64,000 bases of DNA from Nemopilema nomurai (Eukaryota; Cnidaria; Scyphozoa; Rhizostomeae; Rhizostomatidae): contig ML133428.1 in NCBI GenBank assembly GCA_003864495.1, positions 558,001 to 622,000 of the forward strand, in the 5' to 3' direction. The notes beneath the pieces are model-generated. The model saw nothing but the letters and a program-made list of their open reading frames with translations, made no database searches and was not told the DNA's origin. The translations under genes and the position numbers were made by a program. This document shows, piece after piece, positions 1-13,191 of this stretch (the first letter of the stretch is position 1; each line of letters begins with the position of its first letter).

Positions 1-329
1 TTCTTCATGCAGCCATCTCTATTTCTTATCTTTTTGAAAATTTATTGTCAGAATGATCAGAATCATAATTATAGACTGATGTTTTGGAATTTCTTCTAAA
101 ACAAGATTTCTAATGATTCTTGCATACCTTTAAATTGACTTGATTTAGTGTTTTATTATTTTTGTCATTACTGGTGAAATTTGTCCTTGGTTTAGGGAAG
201 TACTGGTTTTTTTTGTTTTCTTGCTTATGACCTATATATTTATGAGGCAGATTTATTTTGTAGTTACTCATGTGTTTTCGTAAGCTTGATAACTAAAATT
301 TTAAGATGTAGGATTATGTTTTTTAACAG
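1..329 (+). other. Intron sequence of DALRD3 at the left edge
   Basis: No coding exon is visible here. The stretch ends in a pyrimidine-rich acceptor (ttttttaacag) immediately before the exon at 330, whose first base completes a codon begun in an upstream exon outside the window. Confidence 0.6.
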
Positions 330-3300
330 ACACAAGTGCCACATTCTAGTCAATCAGTTTATGGAAGCACACATTGAAGAATACAGTGATATATTTAAGG
401 ACATTTGTCATGGAAGTTATAAAGACCCCTCTTCGTGCAAAGAAGGTATTGAAAGTGTTGAAAGGCAGTTTATAGAAAAATCAAGAGAAAGTTCATACAG
501 AAAATATGATGAAGAAAAATGTGAAAGGTCTCAAGTTGAATTAGACTTGGAAAGATATCTCAAGGACAGTAAGATGCAACAAGGTACTAATTTGTGCATT
601 AAAATGGAATTCTAAAATATGAGCATTAGAGAGGCTGCTTTCCTTAGTATTGAAACTAAATGAAACGATAGTTTTGTGACCTTATATAGAGTCGCATTTA
701 AGATAAAAAATTAAAACTGCTGGTAAAATATGTTTATATGCTTCTTTCTGTAATTGGTAGAGAGAGTAAACCGTTTTAGCTTTTGTTATAAAGTGTACAG
801 GAAATTTTAAAAGTCTATGCATGCCTAGCGATAAGAATTTGAACAGGTGAGCTGTAAATTGCCCTCCTTGTTGATGTGAGGTGGGCGCTATTTTACAATA
901 CATAAAACTGGTTGACAAATGCTTTGAAGCATATTTAAAATTAAATCACAAATATTCGCTATACATTGCTTGACATGTTTTGCAAATTAATAGCTGTAAA
1001 GATGGTGTTTTCTCAGTTCAATCTCAAAATACCGTTTGATTGCTGTCAAAAGACACTTGGATTTAAAAATCAACAAATAAATTAGGATTATTATGTGAAA
1101 CAGGACCCCGAATAACTAAAGCAGACGGTTTCATTAGCAAACAATTCTCCCGCCCGCCTCGTTTGCCCGCCCGCCTCACTCCCCCACCTCGATTTTTGCT
1201 TGTAATATTTAAACAGTTAGTGGAACGAGATGTAGAAGTTACCATGAAATTAGTATCTGTAGTGAGAGCAAAAATGATGAAAATAATAAGTTGTAATTTT
1301 CATCGCTTTATTGTAGGTAGAGGTGGCTTTGACACAAATTTGAAGAGTGCTGTAGGTATGTGAATTTATATACCGTTCATCGACTTTAATAGCTGAGAAA
1401 TGTTATGATTTATCTACATTCTATATTCTTCAAGTATGAACTGCAGCTTTTATTTTTGGCACGCTTTGGCTTACAACCAAGACCAGCTTATGCTAATAAT
1501 CGAAGACCCCATACCATCATAGCCTTCAATTCGAAACATGCTCCGTTTATAGTTTTGAGTGCGAAACAACGCTTTCAAGAATATTGTGACAGAGTCAATC
1601 AATATCTTTGTCATAACTTTGGATGATCTACCAAACCCCTTCTCAGTGCTAACGATGCAAAAGATAGCCAAAAAATTTTCCTTGAAATGGGAAAGTTTAC
1701 TAGGCCAAAGTGGCTTATGAACAACGGACTATAGTCTAGTATGTAATTTAATCTCCAAAACCATGGATTTTTTAATTAAGTATTTTCTATTAACGAAATC
1801 AACTTAACGGAATTGTGCAAAGAGATTTTTCTCTTTTTTCTCTGATTATAAAAAGCGTGGCCTTGTTTCAAATTTGGTTCTAGTAAAACTGTCCAAAAGT
1901 TTTAGCCTTTATTTCGTTCCCTAAATTATGAGCAAGCAAGTAATTGTTTAAGATTGTTTTTATGCAAATTTTACCATTCTGTATCGATCCTCTGAGTTTC
2001 TGTCTTCAGGAAAACGTTTTGCGAAAAATATTTTCTGGATTTATCAGGTTTTCTGGATTTATTCTGGATTTATTTAGATAAATTTTTCTATTTGAATTTG
2101 TCTTACATGATGACTAATTGTTTAGTTTGTTTTAGCTTCTTGAATAACTGTTAAAGCTTTCATCCAAAATTCTTTAATGCAATGATCCTTTCTGTCTTTC
2201 AAGTCGTCAAAGCTAACGACTGCCCATCCAGTTCTCTACGGAATGCAGCTGCAATTGAAAATGGTTTCAATGGTGTTCTAGTAAAAGGAGACGAGAAAGT
2301 GAATCTGCTTGAGAAATCTTGTTACTTGTTGTTTCAATTGCCATATGAAGTTTGTTCTTTTTATTCGAATTTTGTAATTCGAATTGAAAAGGATGACGTT
2401 ATTCTGATTCTACTTGACCCACTAGCGATATCTCCTTCTAAGCAGCACCCGTTTGTTAGCTGTTGATGAGGTTGCTTTTTAAAAGAAGCTCTTTGTTATG
2501 CAGTTGAAAGTATTACCACTTCTGGGTTAATTTTTATAAACAACCTGTTGCTTAAATAACTTCAGATTAGTGCCTTGGAGTTTTAAGCGTAGCTGACCCA
2601 CGTCTGGTGAAGTGTTTCTAGAAGGCTGTTGTAGTAGCCATCTTGAGGAAGTAACTCAGCACGCAAATTTGCTGCAATAGGCTTTTGCAACTTTCAGTTA
2701 TTTCCCCACCTTCCACCATCTTGCATCTCTGATTCCTCCAGCATTCAAGGTCATAAGTTAATCCCAAGATGTGAAAAATGCGAAAGATGCAAGATGTAAA
2801 AAAATTCAGCTTTTATTGCGTTGCCTAGGCCTACTTCTAGTCAACCATGATTGTCAAGGGAAAGTGGGTTTTCAAAGTGTGGAGAAATAATCGGTTTTCA
2901 TGCATGAAGAAAAGTGATTTTCTGCAGCCTTGCCAGTTTTCGGCTAATTTTTTCGATATATTGAGGTGGAGATTCTAATAGCTTTATTGGGCAAACTGCC
3001 CCTTTTGCTATAATTCATTTAATTACAAAAAATATATATATTTTTAATAGCCTTTATTCATAAACTATTAGTGTGATAAGTGTCATTAATGGAATGTTAT
3101 AAATGGAATGTCAAGGAATGCCAAGTTGTTTATCATTTGGTTTCTTTTACAGGTGTCATTCCTCACAATAACAAATGCAAATCAAAGCTATGAGTCGCAG
3201 ATGTCTTGTCTTGTTTTGAATATATTGTCAAGAAACAGTGACAAGCTGGACAAATTGGTATGTTCATTGAAATCTGTCCCTGAAACCTGTATTTTCTTGC

Positions 3301-6300
3301 CTGTATGAAAATGGATTTCAGAGAAAGTGAAAACAGAATTTCGGTTAAGTTGCCTATAGAAATGGAAGCCATTTTAAATTACAAATATTTGCAGGCACAA
3401 TGTAGCTGTGGACCATGCTTAGTGATTCGTCATGGAGCCATGCAAGATGACGCCGTAGAAAGCTCAGGCCCTCTCAGTTTCAAAGATTATGTAAGGTAAC
3501 CTCGCTGATAACAAGGCTTTGGTTCTATAAACATTAAATGCACATAGCTCGGGTTTACGGCGCTTTATTCAATTCTGCTAAAAGACCCTACTCTCTCCTT
3601 CTTGTATCCTTTTAACAACCTGTGTTGTTAATACAGTTGAAGGAAGAATTGATATCGGGCGATGTTGCGAGTCAAGAGACGTACATCCCATTTTTATATA
3701 ATCTTTTAAGCCAACTTTTCTTCGCAAAACACGGTGGTGTATTTGTGCAGCTACGTGTGTAAGGAATGCAACAGTAATGCAAGCAAAAGGCTAGATGTTA
3801 TCCTTCCAGACTTTCCTTCACAAAAATAAAAAACGACTGAAAAATATTTTAGCTTGATACAATCTATGTAGGTCATTGCTGGAGCAGAGAGTAAAACAAT
3901 TTTAACTGACAGTTATCTGATGACGAATGATAAAAAGGGCTTCCTTTTAATGCACCGTGTTCTTAAGAGACTTGAATCATTTTGACGTGCCAAGAGTTTG
4001 GAGGTCAGCATTATCTCAAATTTCAGATTGAAGTCAAGGGAGATTCAGAATTCCTACTACAGCAGATATGGTCCTGAAGTTAAAGGTATTTTCATTGCTG
4101 AACTGTTTATTAATTACTATATAGATAGCTGCGAGTATATTGTCAGCAGGTCGGTGGAAGATTTGTCAGAGAGTAGACGAAAACTGAATGGCCTTAAATT
4201 TGATGGAAATGAAACTCGGAATGAATGAGAATAAGGCTAAAGAATTGAGCCACGCAAATAAATCAGTGAATGAAGAGGAAACGAAAACGTGATATCCGAA
4301 AGCGATAGCTCTGCTTTGAAACTATTCATCATGGAGTCTGGAGCATTTCCAGATCGTAGAAGCAGAATGCAACCTTTGGGGAAAATTCAATGCTATTCAA
4401 GTTTTTTTATGTGTTCAAATTGCCAATATTCTCTTGTGGATACACACAACAAAATTTTGTTAAACGGTTTCTTTGTGAAGAAAGAGAAAGTTTGCCTGCT
4501 GCTGTAAGAAAACAAGAAAATGAATGTTTTTAAGCTCCTGAAATGTTTTGAAATGATAAAGACAATACAAAATTCTGAGAATTATGCTCAGTATTAGGTT
4601 AGGAATTATGTTCAGCTAGTGATTAAGTGGGAAATACAAATGGGCCTAGTGTACAAGATGAGAAGGTCATTGGAAACGTACCACTTGGTTGGTTAAATTT
4701 TTAGCTGTTTTTAGCCCCATGTTAAAGCGTACTTTTATAAAAGACTTGTTTCGATTTCAATCACAGGGGAAGTTTGGGAACAAATTATATCAGATGTCAC
4801 AACAGCTTGTGTACGACTTGATCTGCTGTCTTTTCCGCTCAGGAGCAAGGTTAGATCTCCATCGTTTCTTGGTATATGCCAACATTCTCACTACTTTCAG
4901 TTTTGAAAGCTTTAATGCCACTGCATCTAGTTCCTCAATCATCTAATTTCCATGAACTAGCAAATATTTTCTTTTATCACATTCTCCACTGCAAGTGCCT
5001 TTGATTAATGTTTGTATTGGGAGGGGACTGTAATTCAAAGGGCGTGAGTTGCGTTGCTTTGCTAAACCTAACTCATGCACACAGAGAGGTGAATTGATTT
5101 CGAGGTCAACCGAATTGATATTTGTTATTTGGCAGCTTTTTGGCCATAATGCATTGAGTGTAAATCATGGTTCAGTAAGTGTGATTGCTTCTTGGGCTTT
5201 TATTATTTAGAGCTCTGGAGTGTTTATTTCCCTTTTCTATTTAGATAATTCTTTGCAGATGTTTCAACAGCCTTTCTTCAAAATGCTATAATTTCTGATA
5301 CCCGGTGATTGTTGCCTTCCAAGACTTCCAAATACTCCATGCTATGTGAAGTATTTTTGGGCCAAAAAGTTATCAACCATGATTAAGGTTTTATTAGGTA
5401 TTAAGGTTTTACCATTGTGATCTGAGAAGCCAGACTCATCAAGCATCTCTTTGTTCACTGTCAACCGATTTTAAAATATTTGGTACGAATGCCTCGTCCT
5501 CCATCCATAGTTTCAAATTATAAATTCTTTTCCAAGTTGCAAGTCGTTTCTAAGCGTCTATTAATTAACTAGTTCAAATATCGATCATTTATGTCTTGTC
5601 CATGTCTTATCACATCACGTCGTTTCATTAGAAAGAACAGGGTTCTAGTCTGTTACCTTTTTATAACCTGCTTTAATAGGGCCTGGCACTTCTTCTTTGG
5701 TCCTTTTTGGCCACTTTGGCTTGAAATTGATGGGTTTTTCACAGGTCCTGTTGAATGCCAACGCTGAAGGGAGTGAGACAGGTTCTTCTAGACAAAGTGT
5801 ATTTATTCTGTACAACTACTCAAGATTATCGACTTTGCTATCTCGTTTTGATCAAGAAGTCAGCAGAGGTACTTATTGTTCGTTTGGCAAGCTTTCATCG
5901 TAGACAATTTTGCTGTTTGTTGAATGCGTCTATATTTAACGTAATCATAAGTAGGTATGGGGCTTGGACTCAATGCGGCAAGACCATACATGATTGAAGC
6001 AGCCTTGTAGAGATACAGCTGGTAGTCTTTCTGTCGGTTGAGGGGCTCAAGAGATACCCATCGAATCTTCTATCCCTTTTCTCAGCAATTTTCATCCCTT
6101 CTATTTTTTTCTGTCCATTTTTTTCACAATCTCTCCTTTCTCCTTTCACATTCTCGTCCCTTTTCTCCACATTTTTTCTCCACTTCTGCTATCCTCTATC
6201 CGTTCTCATTCTACCATTTCCCGCTCCTCCTTCTCTCTTTTCATCTCATCTCTATCCCGTCTCTTTCCTCCTTTTGTTTATTCGTATCTTCTCTTCCTTA

Positions 6301-9300
6301 CCCCCTCTCTCTCTCCACTCATTCGCTTCTCTGTATTTTCTCTCCACCTCTTCTCTTACTTCTTCCTTCCTCTTCTGCAATTCTTCCTTTTAACCAACCC
6401 TTGTTTTCTATTCTGTTCCACCTGTCAGGTATTTACAACTACACTGCATGGTTTTTTGCAGCTTAAAATCATCGCTTTTATTTTCTCAGGTACATACCCT
6501 ACGTTGCCAAAGATAGATGACATCGACTTTGCTCTTCTTCGCGAAGAGGCAAGTGGACTTTTGATGAAAAACTACTTTTTAAACTATGGGACAACTGAGG
6601 GCCTATGCTTCATGAAAATTTTTGATATGGTTTTATTATTCGATAAGGTCACTCAGCTTTATAGATAATTAAGATCATATTAGTTATTGAAATGACAATC
6701 AACACGAATTTTTCAAATTGAAATTTGATTTGAACGGGAATTTGGGAACTTTAGGAAATGAATTTCAGTGATTCATTTATTGATTAACAAAGCCTTTTAG
6801 TAGAGCATCTTTAAAAGATTGCCAGATTGTTTTTAATTGCCTTTATCTCAAAGAAGGATCTATAGGTTGCTTTACAAGGATTGCTCGCGTGTTTCTGATT
6901 TTTGAGAATTCGAAAATTCTAAAACTGAAAGGATTCATGGAATATGAATTCAAAAGAAGGTATTTATTTGCTTTTTGAAAAGTTTAGGAACTTTTAGAAC
7001 TTTTATAACTGTACTGAAGATTTTAATTTCTTGTACAGCAAGAGTGGAGAATCTTTTTAAAGTACGTGATGTTTTATCCCGTTGTTGTGGAGGAGCTGAG
7101 GCAGTCTTTGATAGAGACAACCATTTACCACATACAGCCCTCGACAAACAAGGTATGCATGTCAACGCTACATGGGCACCCTAGTACCGGGCTAATAAGC
7201 TATCGGGCTCTTAAGCTACCGGACTCATAAGCTACCGGACCCATAAGCTACCAGACCCATAAGCTACCGGGCTCATAAGCTACCTGGCTCATAAGCTACC
7301 GGACTCATAAGCTACCGGACTCATAAGCTACCGGGCTCATAAGCTACCGGACTCATAAGCTACCGGGCTCATTAGCTACCAGGCTCATTAGCTACCGGAC
7401 CCATAAGCTACCGGGCTCATAAGCTACCGGACTCATAAGGTACTGGACCCATAAGCTACCGGGCTCATAAGCTACCGGACTCATAAGCTACCGGGCTCAT
7501 AAGCTACCGGACTCATAAGCTACCGGGCTCATAAGCTACCGAGCTCATAAGCTACTGGACTCATAAGGTACTGGACCCATAAGCTACCGGGCTCATAAGC
7601 TACCGGGCTCAATGCAAGCCAAAAATTTTCAATTCATTGCTATTCTTTCTTGGTATCTCACTAAGGTTTGATTTTTGCCTATCTTCAAAACTTGATTATT
7701 GAAGCGATACCGTAAGGAGATACTAGTTCAATATTGAGGGTCGATTTGTAGGCTAAATAGTCAGAAAGTTCAATTTGCGTAATTGCGAAAAAACGATTGC
7801 GTATTGTCATTAGATGTTTTCATGCGTTGCTACAATTTGAAACAACTGTGAATTTTTCTCTAGATATATGGATTTTTGTCTAACTTGGCGCGAGACATCA
7901 GCTCTTATTACCAGCAAACAAAAGTTCTTTTGGTGAGTTATCCTCTGCCGGCAACAACGTCTTTGAATTTTGATTTCTGAAACTTGAACTTAAGGCTAAA
8001 ACGCATACTTATATTCTGGAGCTTTACACACTTGACGGAAGGGAAGAAAGTCAAGCTTGCAAATCTACACTAAATTCATGGTCTGTGTGCTTATACTTTG
8101 ATCTCAATGATTTGACCGATTTGACTAATTGATCGATCGATCGAGTGATTTTTTGTTTGGATGACTGAGTGATTGATTGAGTGGTTAAGTGATTGACTGA
8201 ATGATTAAATGATTCAGTTCGATTTCTGACAACCATTACTAACCACCATGGGTAAACATGTCGCTTGCCAACGAAAGTGGCATCAGGGACACTCCACGAA
8301 CAGTTCAGTTATTATTAAGGCTTCTAGAAATTATGCTACTTATAAATGTTAGTATTTACAGCATGGCAAAAAGTTTTCTGCATACCGTCCCTTTTTACTC
8401 TTTGACGAATCAAGAGAACCGTTGATAATAATCTAACCTGATTTCCCCGTTAGTTACTCGAAAAACTCTAAGCCAAGTACTGCAAAATGGTTGTTTTTGA
8501 AGCTAAGGATGACGTAACAGCACTTGCAATATTAAATAAGGTTTTACCAACACTAGCTATGGTTTGCTCAACACCAAGCAATTTCTGTCACTCGTCCAAG
8601 AAACAGGACCAGCCATAAATGGTACCAAAACATTTAAGAATTACGTCAATGGACAGTAGCATAGCAGAGCACAGAGTGGTAATTAGAGAGAAACCGGGTG
8701 CCTTTTGTTTGCCCGAAAAAACATTTTTATGGATAGCCTCTAGCAGTTGACGTGTTAAACATCACAAAGCATTTACTAGCCATAGAAACAGAAGCTTGGA
8801 AGCTACTCAAATTAGAAAATTTCCACTTAAAATGAAGATTTCCATCTAAAATGAATGGCGTTTTATTATGAAAAACGTTATTATTACTCTATTTCCTTCT
8901 ATAACTTATTAGTTTACCTAACTAGTTAATTTCGACAATCATTTAATTGTTTTTGCTGATGATGTTTTCTTCTGATAGTGAGCGCTGTTTTCTGTTCAAA
9001 TGTTGCTACGGTGATTCTTGCCTTGATCGAAGTTCCGTTTCAAAGGGATTTTCCAAATAAGAAGCGTAACACTTTCTTAAGACTTCGAGAAATCTTTTCT
9101 TGGGACTTCTTTCACCCACGAATGAGGGCTTATAAGTAACCCAACTCGCATTCCCAAAGTGTATTTCAAGGAAAGGTGCAATCATCCTGCTTTTTGCTTT
9201 GAATTAAGCACGTGCCATCCTCGAAATAATGCTAATTTTCACTGGAAGTTCATTCTTTTCCTGTTGTTACTGTTATTGTGGTGTAATCCGACTTAAACAT

Positions 9301-10895
9301 CAATATTTTATTTCTTTTTCGCAGATTATAAATGATTCATAACCTTGCGTGTTTTGTACAGGAACCAAGAGTTCACTTGCAGCCACTGATGTACGCAAGA
9401 GTTTATTTGATCAAAGCATTGGAACAGGTCAGCACGTGGTTTCTTTAATCAATGCGCAATTCGACTGTGTACGTTTTCTACCTGGATGCTTGCAAAGCAC
9501 TGTTATACGACTGCTCGGAAATGATGATCTTTACCAATGATCATAACACAATGATCTTAAAGGCCGTGTGCCGTCATTTAACCTAGGCACAGTTTGCAAA
9601 GCTTTCCTATGGAACAAAGCTTTCCTTTTCCGAACAGCCAAACTGTCTCAGTGCTGCTTAGCAGTGCCATATTCCAGCCAACCGCTTCCTTTTACGTCGC
9701 CCTAAAATTATAATAAGCTTCTAACAAAATATTGTTAGCAACAAATTGGTAGCGATTGTTAGTTCGATCCGTTTTGAGCCAAGGATCAGTTCCGGCTTTG
9801 CCGCACCGCTGAATTTCGGTCCCCCGCTTACCCGCCTGGAAGGTAGAAATATCCTTGAAATGTTTGATGCATTCGCTTTGGTTGGATAACTTCAATTTTT
9901 TGGTATTTGTCGAACAACAACCATATCCTCTGAATTGACATTCAGTCGTTATTTGCAATTTTCTGTTTGATGTTTGTTCAGTTGTATTTTGATTGCCTCT
10001 TTGTTTTTGCGCTTTCTAGTTTGTATAGTTATCACTGTTAATGTTTTGGTTGATCATGGAGTAATCAGCTTCAATTGGTCTCCTTGGTATCGTTCTTTGT
10101 ATCGTATTGCAGTACCTGTTTATAAGTTTGAGTACTGTATTTGGTAATGTGCAGTTTTCCTGGATGGAATATATTCATGTACGCAAAGTGTTATCCTCTG
10201 TACTTATCAAAGTTATTGCGAGAATTTCGTAATAGGCCAGCTTGGTTATTGATTCTTCCAACAAACTGTTATAATTGCATGCTTCCAACAGCAACTCAAT
10301 TGATTCATACACAACTGAAGTTCAGTTACTCCTACGCAGCTATTGTTCATTTGCTCCTACGCAGCTCAAGTTTATTTTAATTAGTAAGACTTTTTAATCA
10401 AAATGGTAAGTAAAAATACATCATCGATGAACTAATTGCGAAATTGTGCTGTTGAAGATAGAGTTATGATTAGACTGTCACTTTGGGATATGAATTTGAT
10501 TTAGAACAGTTCTACACAACGCGGGTCTGTAAAAATGCGCTGGGATATCACTTTTTCGTAAGTTTCCTCGGTTGAAATATACTGGAGACAGTAATAATAC
10601 ACCAAAGCACAATCCATTGTGGCATTGGAGACTGCGTTTTTGGCAGTTTGGTAGTTTTGGTCTGTTTGCCACAAATCACGAACCACGAAGGTGTCACAAA
10701 TGAAATCGTGGTTATCGCTCGGTTTTCTTCACCTATTTGTTTTGTTTTTATTTGATTTATACTTTTCGCAGCTGCAACACTAATTGCTGTGCCTTCTAAC
10801 GGCTGTTTTGCTGTCGGCTTGACAATTGGTATTTCTTTTAGGTGATGCTGAATGCATTCAATCTTATCGGTATTAAACCCCCGTCGCAGATGTAA
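330..10895 (+). CDS. DALRD3: DALR anticodon-binding domain-containing protein 3 (5' end outside window)
   Basis: Thirteen exons can be chained in frame: 330-583, 1317-1355, 2204-2349, 3153-3257, 3395-3495, 4027-4085, 4767-4849, 5745-5868, 6490-6548, 7039-7152, 7864-7932, 9362-9427 and 10842-10895 (TAA at 10893). They encode about 423 residues; the human protein is about 540, so roughly 120 N-terminal residues lie left of the window. Diagnostic segments are FILYNYSRLSTLL, TYPTLPKIDDIDFALLREE, SNLARDISSYYQQTKVLL, EPRVHLQPLMYARVYLIKAL and the terminus IKPPSQM, all lining up with the DALR all-alpha domain. DALRD3 is known in humans to partner METTL2 in making 3-methylcytosine in arginine tRNAs; the DALR fold resembles that of arginyl-tRNA synthetase. 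The exon ending at 6548 uses a GC donor. Exon 2204-2349 has the least conserved sequence and is placed mainly by splice phase. The gene is convergent with the dynein light chain at 11314. Confidence 0.92.
6040..6425 (+). repeat. Long polypyrimidine (C/T-rich) tract in a DALRD3 intron
   Basis: About 380 bases are overwhelmingly C and T on the plus strand, with only scattered purines. The tract sits inside the intron upstream of the exon at 6490. It reads as an open Ser/Leu/Phe/Pro-rich frame, which is a composition artefact and not a gene. Such homopurine-homopyrimidine tracts can form triplex DNA. Confidence 0.85.
6549..6554 (+). promoter_or_regulatory. GC splice donor (GC-AG intron) of DALRD3
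   Basis: The exon ending in LLREE is followed by gcaagt, not gtaagt. The upstream AGAG and the rest of the hexamer match the GC-AG donor consensus. Joining 6548 to the acceptor before 7039 is phase 0 and gives LLREE-QEWRIFLKY, as expected from the family alignment. The nearest downstream GT would shift frame. Confidence 0.8.
7183..7612. repeat. 16-bp minisatellite in a DALRD3 intron
   Basis: About 26 tandem copies of ctcataagctaccggg, mostly differing at the last base (A or G), with a few CC/CT or AT/AA variants. The array starts some 30 bases after the donor of the exon ending at 7152 and ends abruptly at 7612. Confidence 0.95.
8095..8225. repeat. Degenerate GATT/TGAT-rich simple repeat in a DALRD3 intron
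   Basis: A low-complexity stretch of imperfect 4-base TGAT/GATC/GATT-like units, including a gatcgatcgatcga core near 8132. It contains no gene. Confidence 0.7.
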
Positions 10896-11313
10896 AGTGA
10901 GTATCGCCATTTCTTTTACGAACTCGGCAAATGATAATTTAGACTCCTTATTTGTTTCATCTCCCTTTCAGTATAAAAACCCTCTGAATAAAGGACAGAA
11001 ATTTATATTTGCAGACATGCTGAATAAAAGCGGCCTACAATTGACACGAGTTCCAGGAATGACACGTGCGGAGTTAACACTGTTAAGTTACGTCAGAGCA
11101 TCGCAAAGTGGTAACAGCATACGATGTCGAAAGCGTAAACAGATATCGTGAGTTCAACCGCCTGACTTTAGTTTGGTTGAAAAGAAACAGCTCCTGACGA
11201 ATTAATAATATGAGACATGAAATGTCCACTGTTGTGTCGTTGTCATTTGTTAAAGGGTTTATGTACAATCCTGTGTCACTTGAGCCAATTCTTGTGCCTT
11301 GGTTCTGCACCGG
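10896..11313. other. Convergent intergenic stretch: 3' regions of DALRD3 and the dynein light chain
   Basis: The stop codons of DALRD3 (plus) and the roadblock gene (minus) face each other about 420 bases apart. A canonical AATAAA lies at 10987-10992, about 95 bases after the DALRD3 stop, with another at about 11023. Both are plausible poly(A) signals. No independent gene is supported here. Confidence 0.6.
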
Positions 11314-12253
11314 TCAGTCCTCATTTTGGACCACTATCAGGTAGCTTACTTTGTCTTTCGATTGGATCTCGGGGGCGATCATGATCTCTGACCGCCGCGT
11401 CTTGATCCTGAGGAACTGGAGGTCGTTCATAGGGTCGACATCCCGCACCAGCCCCCTCGCCAGCTTTGCCAGGGTTTTCGACAGGGCTATGTACTGCTGC
11501 GTCGTACCATTGTCCATGCTGGAGCGCACTGGAACGCCTTTGGCAAGAAAGAGACAGCATTAATCAGCGGCTTTGCCATATGAAACTGATTTTAGGCTCT
11601 GAGAAGGCTTGGGCAGTTTTGTGATTTTTTTAAACCGTTATGATTTTATGAAACCGTGAAACCGTTATGATTTTCGGGGTCTAAAGATATGTGGGCGAAG
11701 ATTGCTTGAAACTGAATCTTGTTCTGTGCCTTCAAACATTGCGGAGCTCAACGTTGGGACTGCATTGAAGGAGCTTCTTCAGCTCTAGATCGATTTGACA
11801 ATATCTGGGTCATGTGATCAACAATTATTTCTACCCGCGTGATGTTACATAATACCTTTTTGTATTATTTTCTTTGCACTGCACATTCATATAATATTTT
11901 AAAACAGTTAATTTTGTGAAGATCTATAGAGCCCTTGTTCAATTAGTCCATGATTTTATTAAATATGGCTCGCACGGTTTGAACTGTGAATGCTTTTCAA
12001 AATGTTTACATAATAAATGGTAGTATTTCTCCTTTATCCTGCGTGCACTTTTTTAAATGTTATTAATGTTATTTTTAATGCAATCAAATTAAGGCTGTCT
12101 TTTCTAGCTATGATATAAGATTGTCTTTTGTAGCACATACTGCTTGAACTAGCAGACTCCCTCACCTTCTGGATTAACAACGATTAATCCAGTCACGCCT
12201 TTCTGATTTTGGATTCGATCTAGTATTTGTTCCGATTCACTTCTTTGTGACAT
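11314..12253 (-). CDS. DYNLRB: Dynein light chain, roadblock type
   Basis: Two coding exons on the minus strand, 12253-12166 (ATG at 12253) and 11537-11314 (TGA), join with phase 1 and give a complete 103-residue protein; the family is about 96. Recognisable segments in order are LDRIQNQKGVTGLIVVNPEG, VRSSMDNGTTQQY, ALSKTLAKLARGLVRDVDP, NDLQFLRIKTRRSEIMIAP and YLIVVQNED. This is the complete roadblock/LC7 alpha-beta fold used for homodimerisation and for binding the dynein intermediate chain. The protein is a non-catalytic subunit of cytoplasmic (and possibly axonemal) dynein. The donor after the first exon is gtgag and the acceptor before the second is aaag. Animals often have several paralogues, so the exact number is not assigned. 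Confidence 0.96.
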
Positions 12254-13167
12254 GTTTCTGCTATCTAGATTGAAGCTGAAATTGGATAGAATTGAATAGT
12301 TGTTAAAACGTATAAAGTGTAAATCACATTGATTCGTGCTGAAGCCCCTTCGAAGGTCCGTCTAGATTTCGTTTTGACAATGGGCAGGCTATCCATTCTC
12401 CAGTTTCATAGAGTAAAGTTTCATTGAGGTGTAATGTCTGATGTAATGCCTGCTCAAATACTGTTGTTCCTTGCCTCTAATTTCCTTTCTGGTAAAAGGC
12501 AAACACCGTTACCGCGTCAGTATTTTATCGAAAACGAACCAAAAGTTTTATCGATAACTAATAATAAATGATTAGCAGAAACGAAGCTGGCATTTTCAAA
12601 TGCGCAAAGAATGTTATTTCTTGCTAATTATCAAATTAAGCAATTACTTTCGATATGTCAGGCGACAAGGATGCTTCAAGTGTCTACCAGGAGAATACGT
12701 TGTCTTCTAAATGTCAACTTTCAGGCTAAAGCAATTTTCTAATCGTGACAGGCTTTTTAAGCTTTTAAAAGGATTTAAAGTCCACAAGGCTCTGTTACGA
12801 GTTCTCCACGCTTCTAAGAACGCTTAATGTTCACGTTCATACTTATAAACCATTGTGTTTTGGATTGAAAAGGCCAAATAACCACGTGAAGGTTATCTTT
12901 CCTTTAGAATTTTTCCACTGTGTCTTCCTTCTTTATGAAGAGCTTTGTCACAAATGAACGCCCCTGTTTGACGGAAATCCCTTTCTGCCTCCTCTCTCCA
13001 TTTCTTTGTTTTCTTACCTTTGGCATCATGCGAAATGACTTAAGCCTTATTCAATTTGTTGGGCTCCTTCGCAAGGCGCCAACCTCTTGAGTACCGGCCG
13101 CTGTCCCTAATTACCTGATGACATCACGTCAACGGCCTCAGTTGAACTAACGGACTGTACCTAGCCC

Positions 13168-13191
13168 AGGGTGGTGGGGGGGGGGGGGGGT
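13168..13191 (+). repeat. Poly-G run
   Basis: gggtggt followed by an uninterrupted run of about 16 G. It is capable of G-quadruplex formation and prone to sequencing or assembly length error. No gene context. Confidence 0.8.

Noticed and set aside
1214..1265. A DALRD3-like exon encoding LVERDVEVTMKLVSV between 583 and 1317
   Set aside because: It resembles the family's LVEEQ segment, but no donor gives the phase needed to reach 1317. Exon 330-583 joins 1317 directly in phase 1 and already supplies the aligned residues.
6038..6466. 142-codon Ser/Phe/Leu/Pro-rich frame
   Set aside because: It is produced by the C/T-rich tract and has no protein-like composition; it lies within a DALRD3 intron.
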